Assembly: GCA_023213215.1 (NCBI GenBank) | Contig: CP096136.1 | Span: 2,108,001-2,172,000, forward strand | DNA: 64,000 bases | Source: Flavobacterium sp. JAD_PAG50586_2 | Lineage (GTDB): Bacteria > Bacteroidota > Bacteroidia > Flavobacteriales > Flavobacteriaceae | Direction of reading: 5' to 3' | Shown: piece after piece, positions 38,922-47,286 of the stretch | How positions within the stretch are numbered: the first letter of the stretch is position 1 | Layout of the letters: every line of letters begins with the position of its first letter | Made by a program: the position numbers and the translations under genes | The notes under the pieces: model-generated | What the model was told of the DNA's origin: nothing | The model's input: the letters and a program-made list of their open reading frames with translations, nothing else | Databases searched by the model: none

Positions 38922-39044
38922 ATGAAAGAGATAAAAAACGAAGATAAGGGAAATGCATTAAAAGGCCCGGGAAAAGGAAAGGATCGGCAGAAAGCAGTGA
39001 CTATCAGATTAAATAAAATAGGCATGTCAAAGAAAAATAACTAA
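38922..39044 (+). CDS. Small basic protein, function unknown
   Basis: Forty codons, MKEIKNEDKGN...MSKKNN, rich in Lys, Gly and Asn with the stretch KGPGKGKDRQKAV. In-frame ATGs at 38865 and 38868 could extend it by 18-19 residues (KSKLFKIKRNSN), also basic. There is no signal or membrane segment. It stops seven bases before the next gene, on the same strand as three other small genes, which supports it being real; low complexity and short length make this uncertain. I do not recognise the family. Confidence 0.5.
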   Translation: MKEIKNEDKGNALKGPGKGKDRQKAVTIRLNKIGMSKKNN

Positions 39045-39051
39045 TAGTTAA

Positions 39052-39471
39052 ATGGAAATATCACAGCAACTATTTTACCTGTTCATTCTTGCAATTCCCA
39101 TTGCATGTATTGCATGGACGGTAACGCGGGAAGAGATTTTTAGGGAACCACGGGATTTTTGTATTAACAAATCCAAGCACTGTAGCTCTATGCTGCAAAG
39201 AAAGTTTTTCTACCTGTTTACCTGCGAATACTGTTTCAGTCATTATGTAACGGTACTTTTTTTATTGCTAACGAGATTCCAATTGCTATATGATGATTGG
39301 CGTGGTTACCTCATTGCGGGTTTCTCGTTAGTTTGGGTAGCCAATATTTATATGAGTGTTTTTGGCTATATAAGGGTAGGGATGAAAAAAGAAAAAATGG
39401 ATGCCGATATCGAGGAGCTTAAACTCAAAAAAGAAAAAGAGAATTTTAATAATCAAAATAAACTATCATGA
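39052..39471 (+). CDS. Small membrane protein with a CxxC motif, function unknown
   Basis: A 139-residue protein with an N-terminal helix (about 5-24), a cytoplasmic or periplasmic loop with Cys37 and Cys44, the motif TCEYCFSHYV (about 56-65) leading into a second helix (about 62-80), a third helix (about 88-110) and a charged C-terminal helix. The CxYC-F-S-H pattern next to a helix recalls DUF1360-like proteins, but I am not certain of that assignment. The last codons overlap the next start (ATGA), so the two are co-translated. Confidence 0.72.
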   Translation: MEISQQLFYLFILAIPIACIAWTVTREEIFREPRDFCINKSKHCSSMLQRKFFYLFTCEYCFSHYVTVLFLLLTRFQLLYDDWRGYLIAGFSLVWVANIYMSVFGYIRVGMKKEKMDADIEELKLKKEKENFNNQNKLS

Positions 39472-39809
39472 ATAAGATGTCCAAAAACAAAACAATGGAA
39501 AATCCGAATAAGGTTTATCCGGCGAATGTAAATTATCCTGCAAGTGAAGATATTTACAACAAGGCTAAGGAAGAAACTGAAATTGATCCGGAAGATATTT
39601 CCAAAACAAAAATCTCGAATACGGATGATGGAAAGTATAACGAGAAAACCTTCAATGAAGATAAATCGGGAAGTGATTTAGACATTCCAGGTTCCGAACT
39701 TGATGATCAACAGGAAGATATTGGAAGCGAGGATGAAGAAAATAACGGCTACAGTATTGGTGGTGATAATCACAATGATCTAGAGGAGGACAACGCCGAC
39801 CGGCAATAA
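39468..39809 (+). CDS. Acidic, probably disordered protein of unknown function
   Basis: A 113-residue protein dominated by Asp, Glu, Asn and Ser with no hydrophobic core or signal peptide. Its C-terminal half (DLDIPGSELDDQQEDIGSEDEENN) resembles a conserved uncharacterised protein I have seen in other Bacteroidota, often near stress genes; this is memory, not a search. In-frame ATGs at 39477 and 39492 are alternative starts. It is coupled to the membrane-protein gene by a 4-base overlap. Confidence 0.75.
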   Translation: MNKMSKNKTMENPNKVYPANVNYPASEDIYNKAKEETEIDPEDISKTKISNTDDGKYNEKTFNEDKSGSDLDIPGSELDDQQEDIGSEDEENNGYSIGGDNHNDLEEDNADRQ

Positions 39810-39833
39810 AAATTAACTTAAAACTATACAATC

Positions 39834-40049
39834 ATGGAAACCCATAACGAATCAACCTTAGCCATTTTAGAAAGCCATAAAAATGCAGCGCTGCACCACC
39901 AGGAAGCTGCCAAAGCACATTTAGAAGCTATGAAATACCACGCAGGAGGTAAGGAACTCGAGGCTGGCGAAAGCGCAAAATCAGCAATTGAAGAGAGTAA
40001 CCTGGCGGCAACTTTTGACGATGAAGTAAGAGAACATCACGGACTGTAA
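39834..40049 (+). CDS. Small His/Ala-rich helical protein of unknown function
   Basis: A 71-residue protein, predicted almost all helical, with repeated Ala-His pairs (SHKNAALHHQEAAKAHLEAMKYH) in the first half and an acidic second half ending in EHHGL. There is no signal or membrane helix. The clustered histidines could bind a metal, which is inference only. It follows the acidic protein after 24 bases and closes the small-gene cluster before pdhB. Confidence 0.72.
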   Translation: METHNESTLAILESHKNAALHHQEAAKAHLEAMKYHAGGKELEAGESAKSAIEESNLAATFDDEVREHHGL

Positions 40050-40089
40050 TATTTCTTTTTTCTATTCTCTATATTCTATTTTCTTTTTT

Positions 40090-40097
40090 TACTTTTG
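40090..40097 (+). promoter_or_regulatory. Possible -7 box of pdhB
   Basis: TACTTTTG matches TAnnTTTG and lies 28 bases before the pdhB start. No TTG is found 17-23 bases upstream; the region is a T/C-rich tract. Confidence 0.4.
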
Positions 40098-40125
40098 CTA
40101 TCCAAAATTGATACAAAGTAATTTT

Positions 40126-41102
40126 ATGAGAACGATACAATTTAGAGAAGCGATTGCCGAAGCAATGAGTGAAGAGATGCGTCGCGATGAGTCAGTATAT
40201 TTGATGGGTGAGGAAGTTGCCGAATATAATGGTGCTTACAAAGCTTCAAAAGGAATGCTTGAGGAATTCGGAGCAAAAAGAGTAATCGATACTCCAATTG
40301 CAGAGTTAGGTTTTGCCGGAATTGCAGTAGGTTCAGCAATGAATGGCTGTCGCCCGATTGTAGAATATATGACGTTCAACTTTTCTTTAGTTGGAATCGA
40401 TCAAATCATTAACAATGCTGCCAAAATGCGTCAAATGTCGGCCGGACAATTTCCGATGCCGATGGTTTTTCGTGGACCAACCGCTTCTGCGGGCCAATTA
40501 GGAGCAACGCACTCACAGGCTTTTGAGAACTGGTTTGCCAATACTCCGGGACTGAAAGTGGTAGTTCCTTCAACGGTTTACGATGCCAAAGGTTTACTGA
40601 AATCTGCTATTCGCGATAATGATCCAGTCATCTTTATGGAATCTGAGCAGATGTATGGTGACAAAGGAGAAGTGCCTGAAGAAGAATATACCATTCCGCT
40701 AGGAGTTGCCGATATCAAAAGAGAAGGAAAAGATGTAACTATAGTTTCTTTCGGAAAAATTATAAAGGAAGCTTTCATCGCAGCAGATGCATTGGAAAAA
40801 GAAGGAATCTCGTGTGAAATCATCGATTTGAGAACGGTTCGCCCAATGGATTATGATGCGATTATAAATTCAGTAAAAAAACAAACAGACTAGTGGTTTT
40901 AGAAGAAGCCTGGCCTTTTGCCAGCGTTGCTTCCGAGATTACCTATATGGTTCAGGAAAGGGCATTCGATTATTTAGATGCACCAATCCAAAGAATTACT
41001 ACAGCTGATACTCCGGCGCCTTATTCCCCAACTTTATTAAAAGAGTGGTTGCCTAATGCAGACGACGTTATCAAAGCTGTAAAAAAAGTAACTTATAAAT
41101 AG
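40126..41102 (+). CDS. pdhB: Pyruvate dehydrogenase E1 component subunit beta (reads with one frameshift)
   Basis: The beta subunit of the thiamine-diphosphate E1 enzyme, which together with E1 alpha decarboxylates pyruvate. Marks are MGEEVAEYNGAYKASKGM, DTPIAELGFAGIAVGSA, GPTASAGQLGATHSQAFE and the C-terminal RLVVLEEAWPFASVASEI. The last is split: one A added to the A7 run at 40875-40881 turns KKQTD-stop into KKTNRLVVLEE and gives 325 residues, the family length. I start at MRTIQFREAI (40126). A strong inverted repeat follows the stop. Confidence 0.93.
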
Positions 41103-41117
41103 ATTGTTAGATCTATC

Positions 41118-41161
41118 AGACTCCTTAGATATTTAGATTTTTCTAATCATCTAAGGAGTCT
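41118..41161. repeat. 13-bp perfect inverted repeat after pdhB
   Basis: AGACTCCTTAGAT (41118-41130) and its complement (41149-41161) flank an 18-base A/T loop made of further TAGATTTTT-like units. It may end pdhB transcription, though no T run follows the stem. In layout it belongs with the palindromes near 25.3 and 36.0 kb. Confidence 0.6.
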
Positions 41162-41188
41162 AACTTTCTAAACCAGTCTAACCAGCCA

Positions 41189-43678
41189 ATGAAAAGAATC
41201 TTTACACTCCTCATTTTAGTTCTTGCTTTCTCTTACAGCTCTTTTGGTCAAACCAAAGTCAGTGGCGTTGTGCTTGATAATTCCAAGCAGCCAATTCCGT
41301 ATGCCAATGTTGTTTTTAAGGGTTCCAATACTGGAGTGGTTTCCAATGAAGATGGCCGTTTCTATATAGAATCACCAGATAATTATACAGAGCTGGTTGT
41401 ATCTTTTGTTGGGTTTCCCGACAAAACAGTAAAGTTGCCACAGCTTGTAAATTATGATTTCAAGGTGATCCTTACTGAAGGGAATACTTTGAAGGAAGTA
41501 AAAATCTTTTCCGGAAAAACATCCAAGAAAAATAACCCTGCCTTGGATATACTTAGAAAGATTTGGGAAAGAAGAAGAAAGAACGGACTCAAAATGTTCA
41601 AGCAATATCAATACGAAAAATATGAAAAAGTAGAATTTGATATGAATACGATTGACAGTGCTTTTATGAAAAGTAAGATTTTCAAAGGCATGGAATTCGT
41701 TTTTAAAAACATTGATACTTCTAAGGTTACCGGAAAAACCTACCTGCCCATATTCATAAACGAATCCTTATCTGATTTTTACGGAGATAATGAAAATAAA
41801 AGAACAAAAGAAGTTCTTAAAGCCAACAAAAACTCTGGTTTAGGAAGTGGTGATGGAGTGAACATGTTTATCAAGGATTTGTATAATGATTATGACATCT
41901 ATGATAACTACCTGCAGTTGTTTGACAAAAGTTTCACAAGTCCGTTATCCCGAACCGGAATCGATGTGTACAACTATGTTTTAGCTGATACCGCTGTCAT
42001 TGATAACAAGCTGTGCTATAATATTGTTTTTTATCCAAGACGTAAAAATGAACTGACGTTCAAAGGCGATTTTTGGGTAAATGATACAACGTTTGCTATC
42101 AAGAAAATAAATATGGCCATTACAAAAAGTGCCAACATCAACTGGGTAAAGGACATTTATCTGGAGCAGGAATATGAAGTCTTGAATGATTCTGTTTTCC
42201 TTCCAACGCGTGATTACATGATGTCTGACTTTGCCTTGAGAAAGAAAGAGGAATCTAAAGGGGTTTATGGAAAACGTACCACGCTTTACCGAAATTTCAA
42301 GTTTGATGAAAAGAAACCCGACAAATTCTATAAAGAAGAAGTCAATTACATAAACAACGAAGTTTACCAAAGGACTAATGAGTATTGGGATGAAAACCGA
42401 TTTGAAAAACTCAATAAAGACGAGAAGAAAATCTATGCGATGATTGACACGCTTAAAACCGTGAAGAAATTCAAGCAGCTTTACAGCCTCGTTTCTATTT
42501 TGGGAAGTGGTTATATAGAGATTCCGAAATACCATTTAGATTACGGACCAATCTTCTCCACCATCGGAAACAATGAGGTTGAAGGCCTGCGTTTGAGAGC
42601 CGGAGCCAGAACCTATTTCGGACCAAATGACCTTTGGAGGGTGCAGGGATACACAGCTTACGGATTTAAGGACAACAAGTTCAAATACGGCATGTCTGGA
42701 AAATGGATGATTGACAAGAAAAACCGAATCATCATTTCTGGAGGAAATAGGCGCGATGTTGAACAGATTGGTGCCAGCCTTACCACAACCAATGACGTTT
42801 TAGGAAGAAGTTACGCTTCCTCCGGATTGTTTACAACAGGTTCCAATGGTAAGTTAACCAATATTAACCTAACCACTTTGGCAGCCGAAATTGAACCCAT
42901 CAAAAACGTAACTTTCCAACTAGGATTCTCCTACCGGACTTTAGAATCGGCATCAGATACATTTATGTTGGATTATTATACAGATGATACGCAGACTACA
43001 ACAGCTAGTAGTGTAACGCAATCAGAAGTGAACGTTCAGGTTGAACTTACACCAAAGAGAAAGACCATTGGTTATGGAGTGGAAAGGCGTGAGGTTGACA
43101 ATCCGTATAGTCGTATTTTCCTAAACTACAGCCAAGGATTTAAGGGGTTTATCAACAGTGATTTCAGCTACCAAAAAGTCCAGTTATATTACAAACAGCC
43201 AATAGTTATTGGGCCACTTGGCCGTTCGAATGTTACGGTTGAGGTTGGAAAGACTTTTGGTCAGATTCCGTTAGGTCTGATGAGCGTCGTTCCGGGTAAC
43301 CAGACTTTGTTCATAATTGATAATACTTTCAGCAATCTTAACTTCTACGAATTTGTCGCCGATCAATATGCTACCTTAAAATGGGAACATAATTTTCAAG
43401 GGAAAATATTTGCCAGGATTCCAGGTTTGCGAAAGTTGAATCTTCGTGAGATTGTAGGGGTAAAAGGAGTTTACGGAACTGTTTCAGATGAAAACCGATT
43501 GATCAACGCTTCCAACCTGATTTATCAGGCACCGGAAAAACCGTATTGGGAATACAATGCAGGAATCGGAAATATATTTAAGGTATTCCGCCTCGATTTT
43601 GCGTGGAGAGCGAATTACAGGGATATACCGGAAACAAATAATTTCACAATAAAAGGTTCCTTCGGATTTTATTTTTAA
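41189..43678 (+). CDS. DUF5686 outer-membrane protein with carboxypeptidase-like regulatory domain
   Basis: An 829-residue protein. A signal peptide (residues 1-20, ending SSFGQ) precedes a CarboxypepD_reg-like beta domain (about 22-105, starting TKVSGVVLDNSKQPIPYANV), a middle region typical of DUF5686 and a C-terminal half made of amphipathic strands that ends in FTIKGSFGFYF, the end of an outer-membrane barrel. The N-terminal domain also occurs in SusC-like proteins, but I see no TonB-dependent plug, so it is not a SusC. Function unknown; common in Bacteroidota. The frame is intact. Confidence 0.85.
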   Translation: MKRIFTLLILVLAFSYSSFGQTKVSGVVLDNSKQPIPYANVVFKGSNTGVVSNEDGRFYIESPDNYTELVVSFVGFPDKTVKLPQLVNYDFKVILTEGNTLKEVKIFSGKTSKKNNPALDILRKIWERRRKNGLKMFKQYQYEKYEKVEFDMNTIDSAFMKSKIFKGMEFVFKNIDTSKVTGKTYLPIFINESLSDFYGDNENKRTKEVLKANKNSGLGSGDGVNMFIKDLYNDYDIYDNYLQLFDKSFTSPLSRTGIDVYNYVLADTAVIDNKLCYNIVFYPRRKNELTFKGDFWVNDTTFAIKKINMAITKSANINWVKDIYLEQEYEVLNDSVFLPTRDYMMSDFALRKKEESKGVYGKRTTLYRNFKFDEKKPDKFYKEEVNYINNEVYQRTNEYWDENRFEKLNKDEKKIYAMIDTLKTVKKFKQLYSLVSILGSGYIEIPKYHLDYGPIFSTIGNNEVEGLRLRAGARTYFGPNDLWRVQGYTAYGFKDNKFKYGMSGKWMIDKKNRIIISGGNRRDVEQIGASLTTTNDVLGRSYASSGLFTTGSNGKLTNINLTTLAAEIEPIKNVTFQLGFSYRTLESASDTFMLDYYTDDTQTTTASSVTQSEVNVQVELTPKRKTIGYGVERREVDNPYSRIFLNYSQGFKGFINSDFSYQKVQLYYKQPIVIGPLGRSNVTVEVGKTFGQIPLGLMSVVPGNQTLFIIDNTFSNLNFYEFVADQYATLKWEHNFQGKIFARIPGLRKLNLREIVGVKGVYGTVSDENRLINASNLIYQAPEKPYWEYNAGIGNIFKVFRLDFAWRANYRDIPETNNFTIKGSFGFYF

Positions 43679-43724
43679 GCTGAATTTCACACTGAATTTA
43701 TTTCAGGGTCTATATCTATTTGCA

Positions 43725-44324
43725 ATGGAAGAAGCCATCTCATTTCTTGTTGAAAAGGATGAAGTTTTCAAAAGACTGCACCTGCAATATGGAAATCCAT
43801 TCATTCCTTCACGTCCACAGGGATTTGTAACACTTTGTAAATTAATCCTAGAACAGCAGGTTTCTATCGATTCTGCTAAAGCCTGTTTTCTCAAAATTGA
43901 AACTCTTTTAGGAAAAGTTACTCCCAAGAACATTAGCAATCGTTCGGATGAAGATTTAAAAACTTGTGGTGTAAGCCGACAGAAAATAACGTATCTAAAA
44001 GTACTGGCTCAAGCCGTTTCATCGGAATTGGATTTGGAAAGTTTCACTGCAAAATCCGCCGATGAGGTAAGAGCCGAACTAATCCAACTCAAAGGAATCG
44101 GTAATTGGACAATCGATGTTTACCTAATGTTTTCCCTGCAATCACCTGATATCATTCCGCTTGGCGACATTGCAGTTGTAAATACTATCAGGGAATTGTT
44201 TGATATCCATACCAAAGAAGAAATGGAACTGTTGTCCCAAAACTGGAAACCTTACCGAAGCATGGCAACCTTTATGCTTTGGCATCATTATTTGGAGAAA
44301 AGAAACAGAAAACCAATGGTTTAG
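43725..44324 (+). CDS. DNA-3-methyladenine glycosylase (HhH-GPD family)
   Basis: A 199-residue AlkA-like glycosylase that removes alkylated bases as the first step of base excision repair. The helix-hairpin-helix LIQLKGIGNWTIDVYL (about 120-135) binds the DNA backbone, and the catalytic aspartate lies in PLGDIAV (D147). The enzyme lacks the N-terminal domain of E. coli AlkA, as many bacterial forms do. It has no iron-sulfur cluster motif, which argues against EndoIII or MutY. It stands alone between two larger genes. Confidence 0.88.
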   Translation: MEEAISFLVEKDEVFKRLHLQYGNPFIPSRPQGFVTLCKLILEQQVSIDSAKACFLKIETLLGKVTPKNISNRSDEDLKTCGVSRQKITYLKVLAQAVSSELDLESFTAKSADEVRAELIQLKGIGNWTIDVYLMFSLQSPDIIPLGDIAVVNTIRELFDIHTKEEMELLSQNWKPYRSMATFMLWHHYLEKRNRKPMV

Positions 44325-44350
44325 ATGCCGTCAAAACATTCGTAAATTAA

Positions 44351-44383
44351 TTGTTTTTATTTGTTAAAGTTTTGTTACTTTTG
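44351..44383 (+). promoter_or_regulatory. Bacteroidota-type promoter of hppA
   Basis: TTG at 44351-44353, 22 bases, TACTTTTG at 44376-44383: a full consensus match. The start codon lies 33 bases downstream. Confidence 0.7.
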
Positions 44384-44416
44384 CGACCGATAAAATTTAT
44401 AACAAAAATTATATTT

Positions 44417-46990
44417 ATGGAATCATACATGATTTATGTGCCAATAGTTATGGCATTAATTGGATTGGCTTTTATGGCATTCAAAAGAGCTTGGGTTTTA
44501 AAGCAGGACGCTGGTGATGGTAAAATGAAAGAGATTTCAGATTACATCTACGAAGGTGCTTTGGCTTTCTTAAAAGCAGAATACAGATTATTGGCAATTT
44601 TCGTAGTTATTGCGAGTGTTGTTTTGGCTGGAATTACTTTTTTACCAGGTGTTAAAACACATTTATTAATCGTAATAGCATTCGTTTTCGGAGCTTTCTT
44701 TTCAGCGTTGGCTGGAAATATGGGGATGAAAATCGCAACAAAAACTAACGTAAGAACAACTCAGGCTGCCCGTACAAGTTTACCACAAGCACTAAAAGTT
44801 TCTTTTGGTGGTGGAACTGTAATGGGATTAGGAGTTGCCGGATTGGCAGTTCTTGGTTTGACAGGATTCTTCATTATATTATTTCAAAATTTCATGGGCG
44901 GTGTTTGGACAAACACTGAGGACATGACGGTTGTTTTGGAAACATTGGCTGGTTTCTCTCTTGGAGCTGAATCTATCGCTTTGTTTGCCCGTGTTGGAGG
45001 TGGTATTTATACTAAAGCGGCTGACGTAGGTGCTGACTTAGTAGGTAAGGTTGAAGCGGGAATTCCAGAGGATGATCCAAGAAACCCTGCTACAATCGCA
45101 GATAACGTTGGTGACAACGTTGGTGACGTTGCCGGAATGGGAGCTGACTTATTCGGTTCTTATGTGGCCACAGTATTGGCTGCAATGGTATTAGGAAACT
45201 ATGTTATCAAAGACATGGGCGGAAAAATCGAAGACGCTTTCGGTGGAATTGGTCCAATCTTATTGCCAATGGCTATTGCTGGTTTCGGAATCCTATTCTC
45301 AATCATCGGAACAATGTTGGTGAAAATATCCAGCGATGATGCTAAAGAAGCTCAGGTTCAGAAAGCGTTAAACATCGGAAACTGGGTTTCTATTGTTTTA
45401 ACAGCAGTAGCTTGTTTCTTCCTTATCGATCACATGTTGCCCGAAACTATGCAAATGTCATTCTTCGGTGAAGGATTACAGACCATCTCTTCAATGAGGG
45501 TTTTCTATGCTTCTTTAATTGGATTATTTGTTGGTGGAGCTATTTCATCAGTAACAGAATATTACACAGGATTAGGTACAAAACCAGTATTGGCAATCGT
45601 ACAAAAATCATCTACAGGTGCAGGAACTAACGTTATCGCTGGTTTAGCTACCGGAATGATTTCTACTTTCCCAACGGTATTATTGTTCGCTGGAGCTATC
45701 TGGTCAACTTATGCTTTGGCTGGTTTTTATGGAGTTGCTTTGGCTGCTTCGGCAATGATGGCTACTACAGCAATGCAGTTGGCAATCGATGCTTTCGGAC
45801 CAATCTCTGATAACGCTGGTGGTATCGCTGAAATGAGTGAATTGCCAAAAGAAGTTAGAACAAGAACAGATATTTTAGATTCAGTTGGTAACACTACTGC
45901 TGCAACAGGAAAGGGTTTCGCCATCGCTTCTGCTGCATTAACATCGTTGGCTTTATTTGCTGCTTATGTAACGTTTACAGGAATTGACGGTATCAATATC
46001 TTCAAAGCACCTGTATTGGCAATGTTATTTGTTGGAGGTATGATTCCGGTTGTATTCTCTGCATTAGCAATGAATTCGGTTGGTAAAGCTGCCATGGACA
46101 TGGTGTACGAAGTACGTCGCCAGTTCAAGGAAATTCCAGGAATCATGGAAGGAACAGGAAAACCGGAATATGGTAAATGTGTTGAGATTTCTACTAAAGC
46201 GGCATTACGTGAAATGATGTTGCCTGGAATCATGACTATCGGTTTCCCAATCGCAATCGTATTAGTAGGTAAATTAGTTTACGGAGATGACAACCAATTA
46301 ATCGCTGAAATGTTAGGTGGATATATGGCTGGAGTTACTGTATCCGGAGTGCTTTGGGCTGTGTTTCAAAACAACGCTGGTGGTGCCTGGGATAACGCTA
46401 AGAAATCTTTCGAGGCTGGAGTTCTAATTAATGGTGAAATGACATACAAAGGTTCTGATGCTCACAAAGCAGCGGTAACCGGAGATACTGTTGGAGATCC
46501 ATTTAAGGACACTTCTGGTCCGTCAATGAACATCTTAATCAAATTAACCTGTCTTATCGGATTAGTTATCGCTCCAATCTTAGGTGCTGGTCACGAAGGT
46601 GGGACTAAAGATATGCAATGTACAGATAAAATGGAATCTTGCGAAGGTGGTATGATGATGGGCAAATGCGATATGAGCAAATGCAAAGACATGACTAAAG
46701 AAGAATGTGCTGCAATGTGCGATTCTTTAGGATGTTCACCAGCTGAAAAAGAAGCTTGCCTTTCTCATTACGACGCTGATGGAAAATTCATCGCTAAAAA
46801 AGATGACTGTTGTGCAAAAGGAGCTCCTAAAGCTGCTGTAAACATGGAAAAAAATGTAAAAGTTGTTATTACCAATACAAACGGTAAAGCTGTAGCAACT
46901 GTAACTACCACAGTAAACGGAACTTCTGCAACTGAAACCATTGAAGGTACAGAAGCTGAAGTAAAAGCTAAAGTGGAAGCATTGAAATAA
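44417..46990 (+). CDS. hppA: Membrane-bound ion-pumping pyrophosphatase with a Cys-rich C-terminal extension
   Basis: An 857-residue inner-membrane pump that uses pyrophosphate hydrolysis to move H+ or Na+ outward. About 16 helices carry the active-site motifs DVGADLVGKVEAGIPEDDPR, DNVGDNVGDVAGMGADLFG, GPISDNAGGIAEM and DTVGDPFKDTSGPS. Alanine in GNTTAATGKG, where K+-independent enzymes have Lys, indicates the K+-dependent class; the pumped ion cannot be told from this. Unusually, about 130 residues follow the last helix, with ten Cys between 735 and 799 and many Met, then a beta-rich tail. I start at MESYMIYVP (44417); a longer in-frame start at 44351 would lie inside the promoter. Confidence 0.95.
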   Translation: MESYMIYVPIVMALIGLAFMAFKRAWVLKQDAGDGKMKEISDYIYEGALAFLKAEYRLLAIFVVIASVVLAGITFLPGVKTHLLIVIAFVFGAFFSALAGNMGMKIATKTNVRTTQAARTSLPQALKVSFGGGTVMGLGVAGLAVLGLTGFFIILFQNFMGGVWTNTEDMTVVLETLAGFSLGAESIALFARVGGGIYTKAADVGADLVGKVEAGIPEDDPRNPATIADNVGDNVGDVAGMGADLFGSYVATVLAAMVLGNYVIKDMGGKIEDAFGGIGPILLPMAIAGFGILFSIIGTMLVKISSDDAKEAQVQKALNIGNWVSIVLTAVACFFLIDHMLPETMQMSFFGEGLQTISSMRVFYASLIGLFVGGAISSVTEYYTGLGTKPVLAIVQKSSTGAGTNVIAGLATGMISTFPTVLLFAGAIWSTYALAGFYGVALAASAMMATTAMQLAIDAFGPISDNAGGIAEMSELPKEVRTRTDILDSVGNTTAATGKGFAIASAALTSLALFAAYVTFTGIDGINIFKAPVLAMLFVGGMIPVVFSALAMNSVGKAAMDMVYEVRRQFKEIPGIMEGTGKPEYGKCVEISTKAALREMMLPGIMTIGFPIAIVLVGKLVYGDDNQLIAEMLGGYMAGVTVSGVLWAVFQNNAGGAWDNAKKSFEAGVLINGEMTYKGSDAHKAAVTGDTVGDPFKDTSGPSMNILIKLTCLIGLVIAPILGAGHEGGTKDMQCTDKMESCEGGMMMGKCDMSKCKDMTKEECAAMCDSLGCSPAEKEACLSHYDADGKFIAKKDDCCAKGAPKAAVNMEKNVKVVITNTNGKAVATVTTTVNGTSATETIEGTEAEVKAKVEALK

Positions 46991-47010
46991 TAATTTTACT
47001 TTTCAATATA

Positions 47011-47042
47011 AAAAAATCCCTGCTATTTAGCAGGGATTTTTT
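47011..47042 (+). terminator. Rho-independent terminator of hppA
   Basis: AAAAAATCCCTGCT, a 4-base loop and the exact complement form a 14-bp stem ending in a T run, 20 bases after the hppA stop. Confidence 0.9.
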
Positions 47043-47061
47043 GTTTTATAATAGTCTGTAA

Positions 47062-47106
47062 ACAAATACTCGCCGACTATCTGATAAATAGTCGACGACT
47101 ATTTGT
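47062..47106. promoter_or_regulatory. 20-bp imperfect palindrome upstream of the N-glycan operon
   Basis: The arm at 47062-47081 (ACAAATACTCGCCGACTATC) pairs with 47087-47106 at 17 of 20 positions, with a 5-base spacer. There is no T tail and it lies after the hppA terminator, so an operator or recombination-type site is more likely than a terminator. It directly abuts four 22-bp tandem repeats. Confidence 0.55.
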
Positions 47107-47194
47107 TAAATTATGCATTACTATTTTCTTGATTACGCATTACTGTGTTCTTGATTATGCGCTATTATTATCTTGATTATGCATTATAATCAAG
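47107..47194 (+). repeat. Four 22-bp direct tandem repeats upstream of the N-glycan operon
   Basis: Units start at 47107, 47129, 47151 and 47173. They share the core (T)GATTATGCATTA with a few changes (ATTACGCATTA, ATTATGCGCTA). A 22-base period is about two helical turns, so proteins bound to each unit would sit on one face of the DNA. The first hydrolase starts 92 bases downstream. Confidence 0.75.
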
Positions 47195-47286
47195 ATGATT
47201 TTAAGGAATAATTTTTTTGTTTACCGTATTGTGACAGGTTTTTATTGTCTTTTTGTTTAAATTAGCCTTCACCAAACACAACTTTC

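Noticed and set aside
40142..40339. Minus-strand frame opposite pdhB
   Set aside because: It lies wholly opposite a conserved gene and has no recognisable domain or translation signal.
44351..44416. Longer start for hppA
   Set aside because: The region holds a full promoter match, so it cannot all be translated; MESYMIYVP at 44417 fits the family start.
47107..47194. CRISPR array
   Set aside because: The 22-base units follow each other without spacers and there are no cas genes; it is a plain direct tandem repeat.
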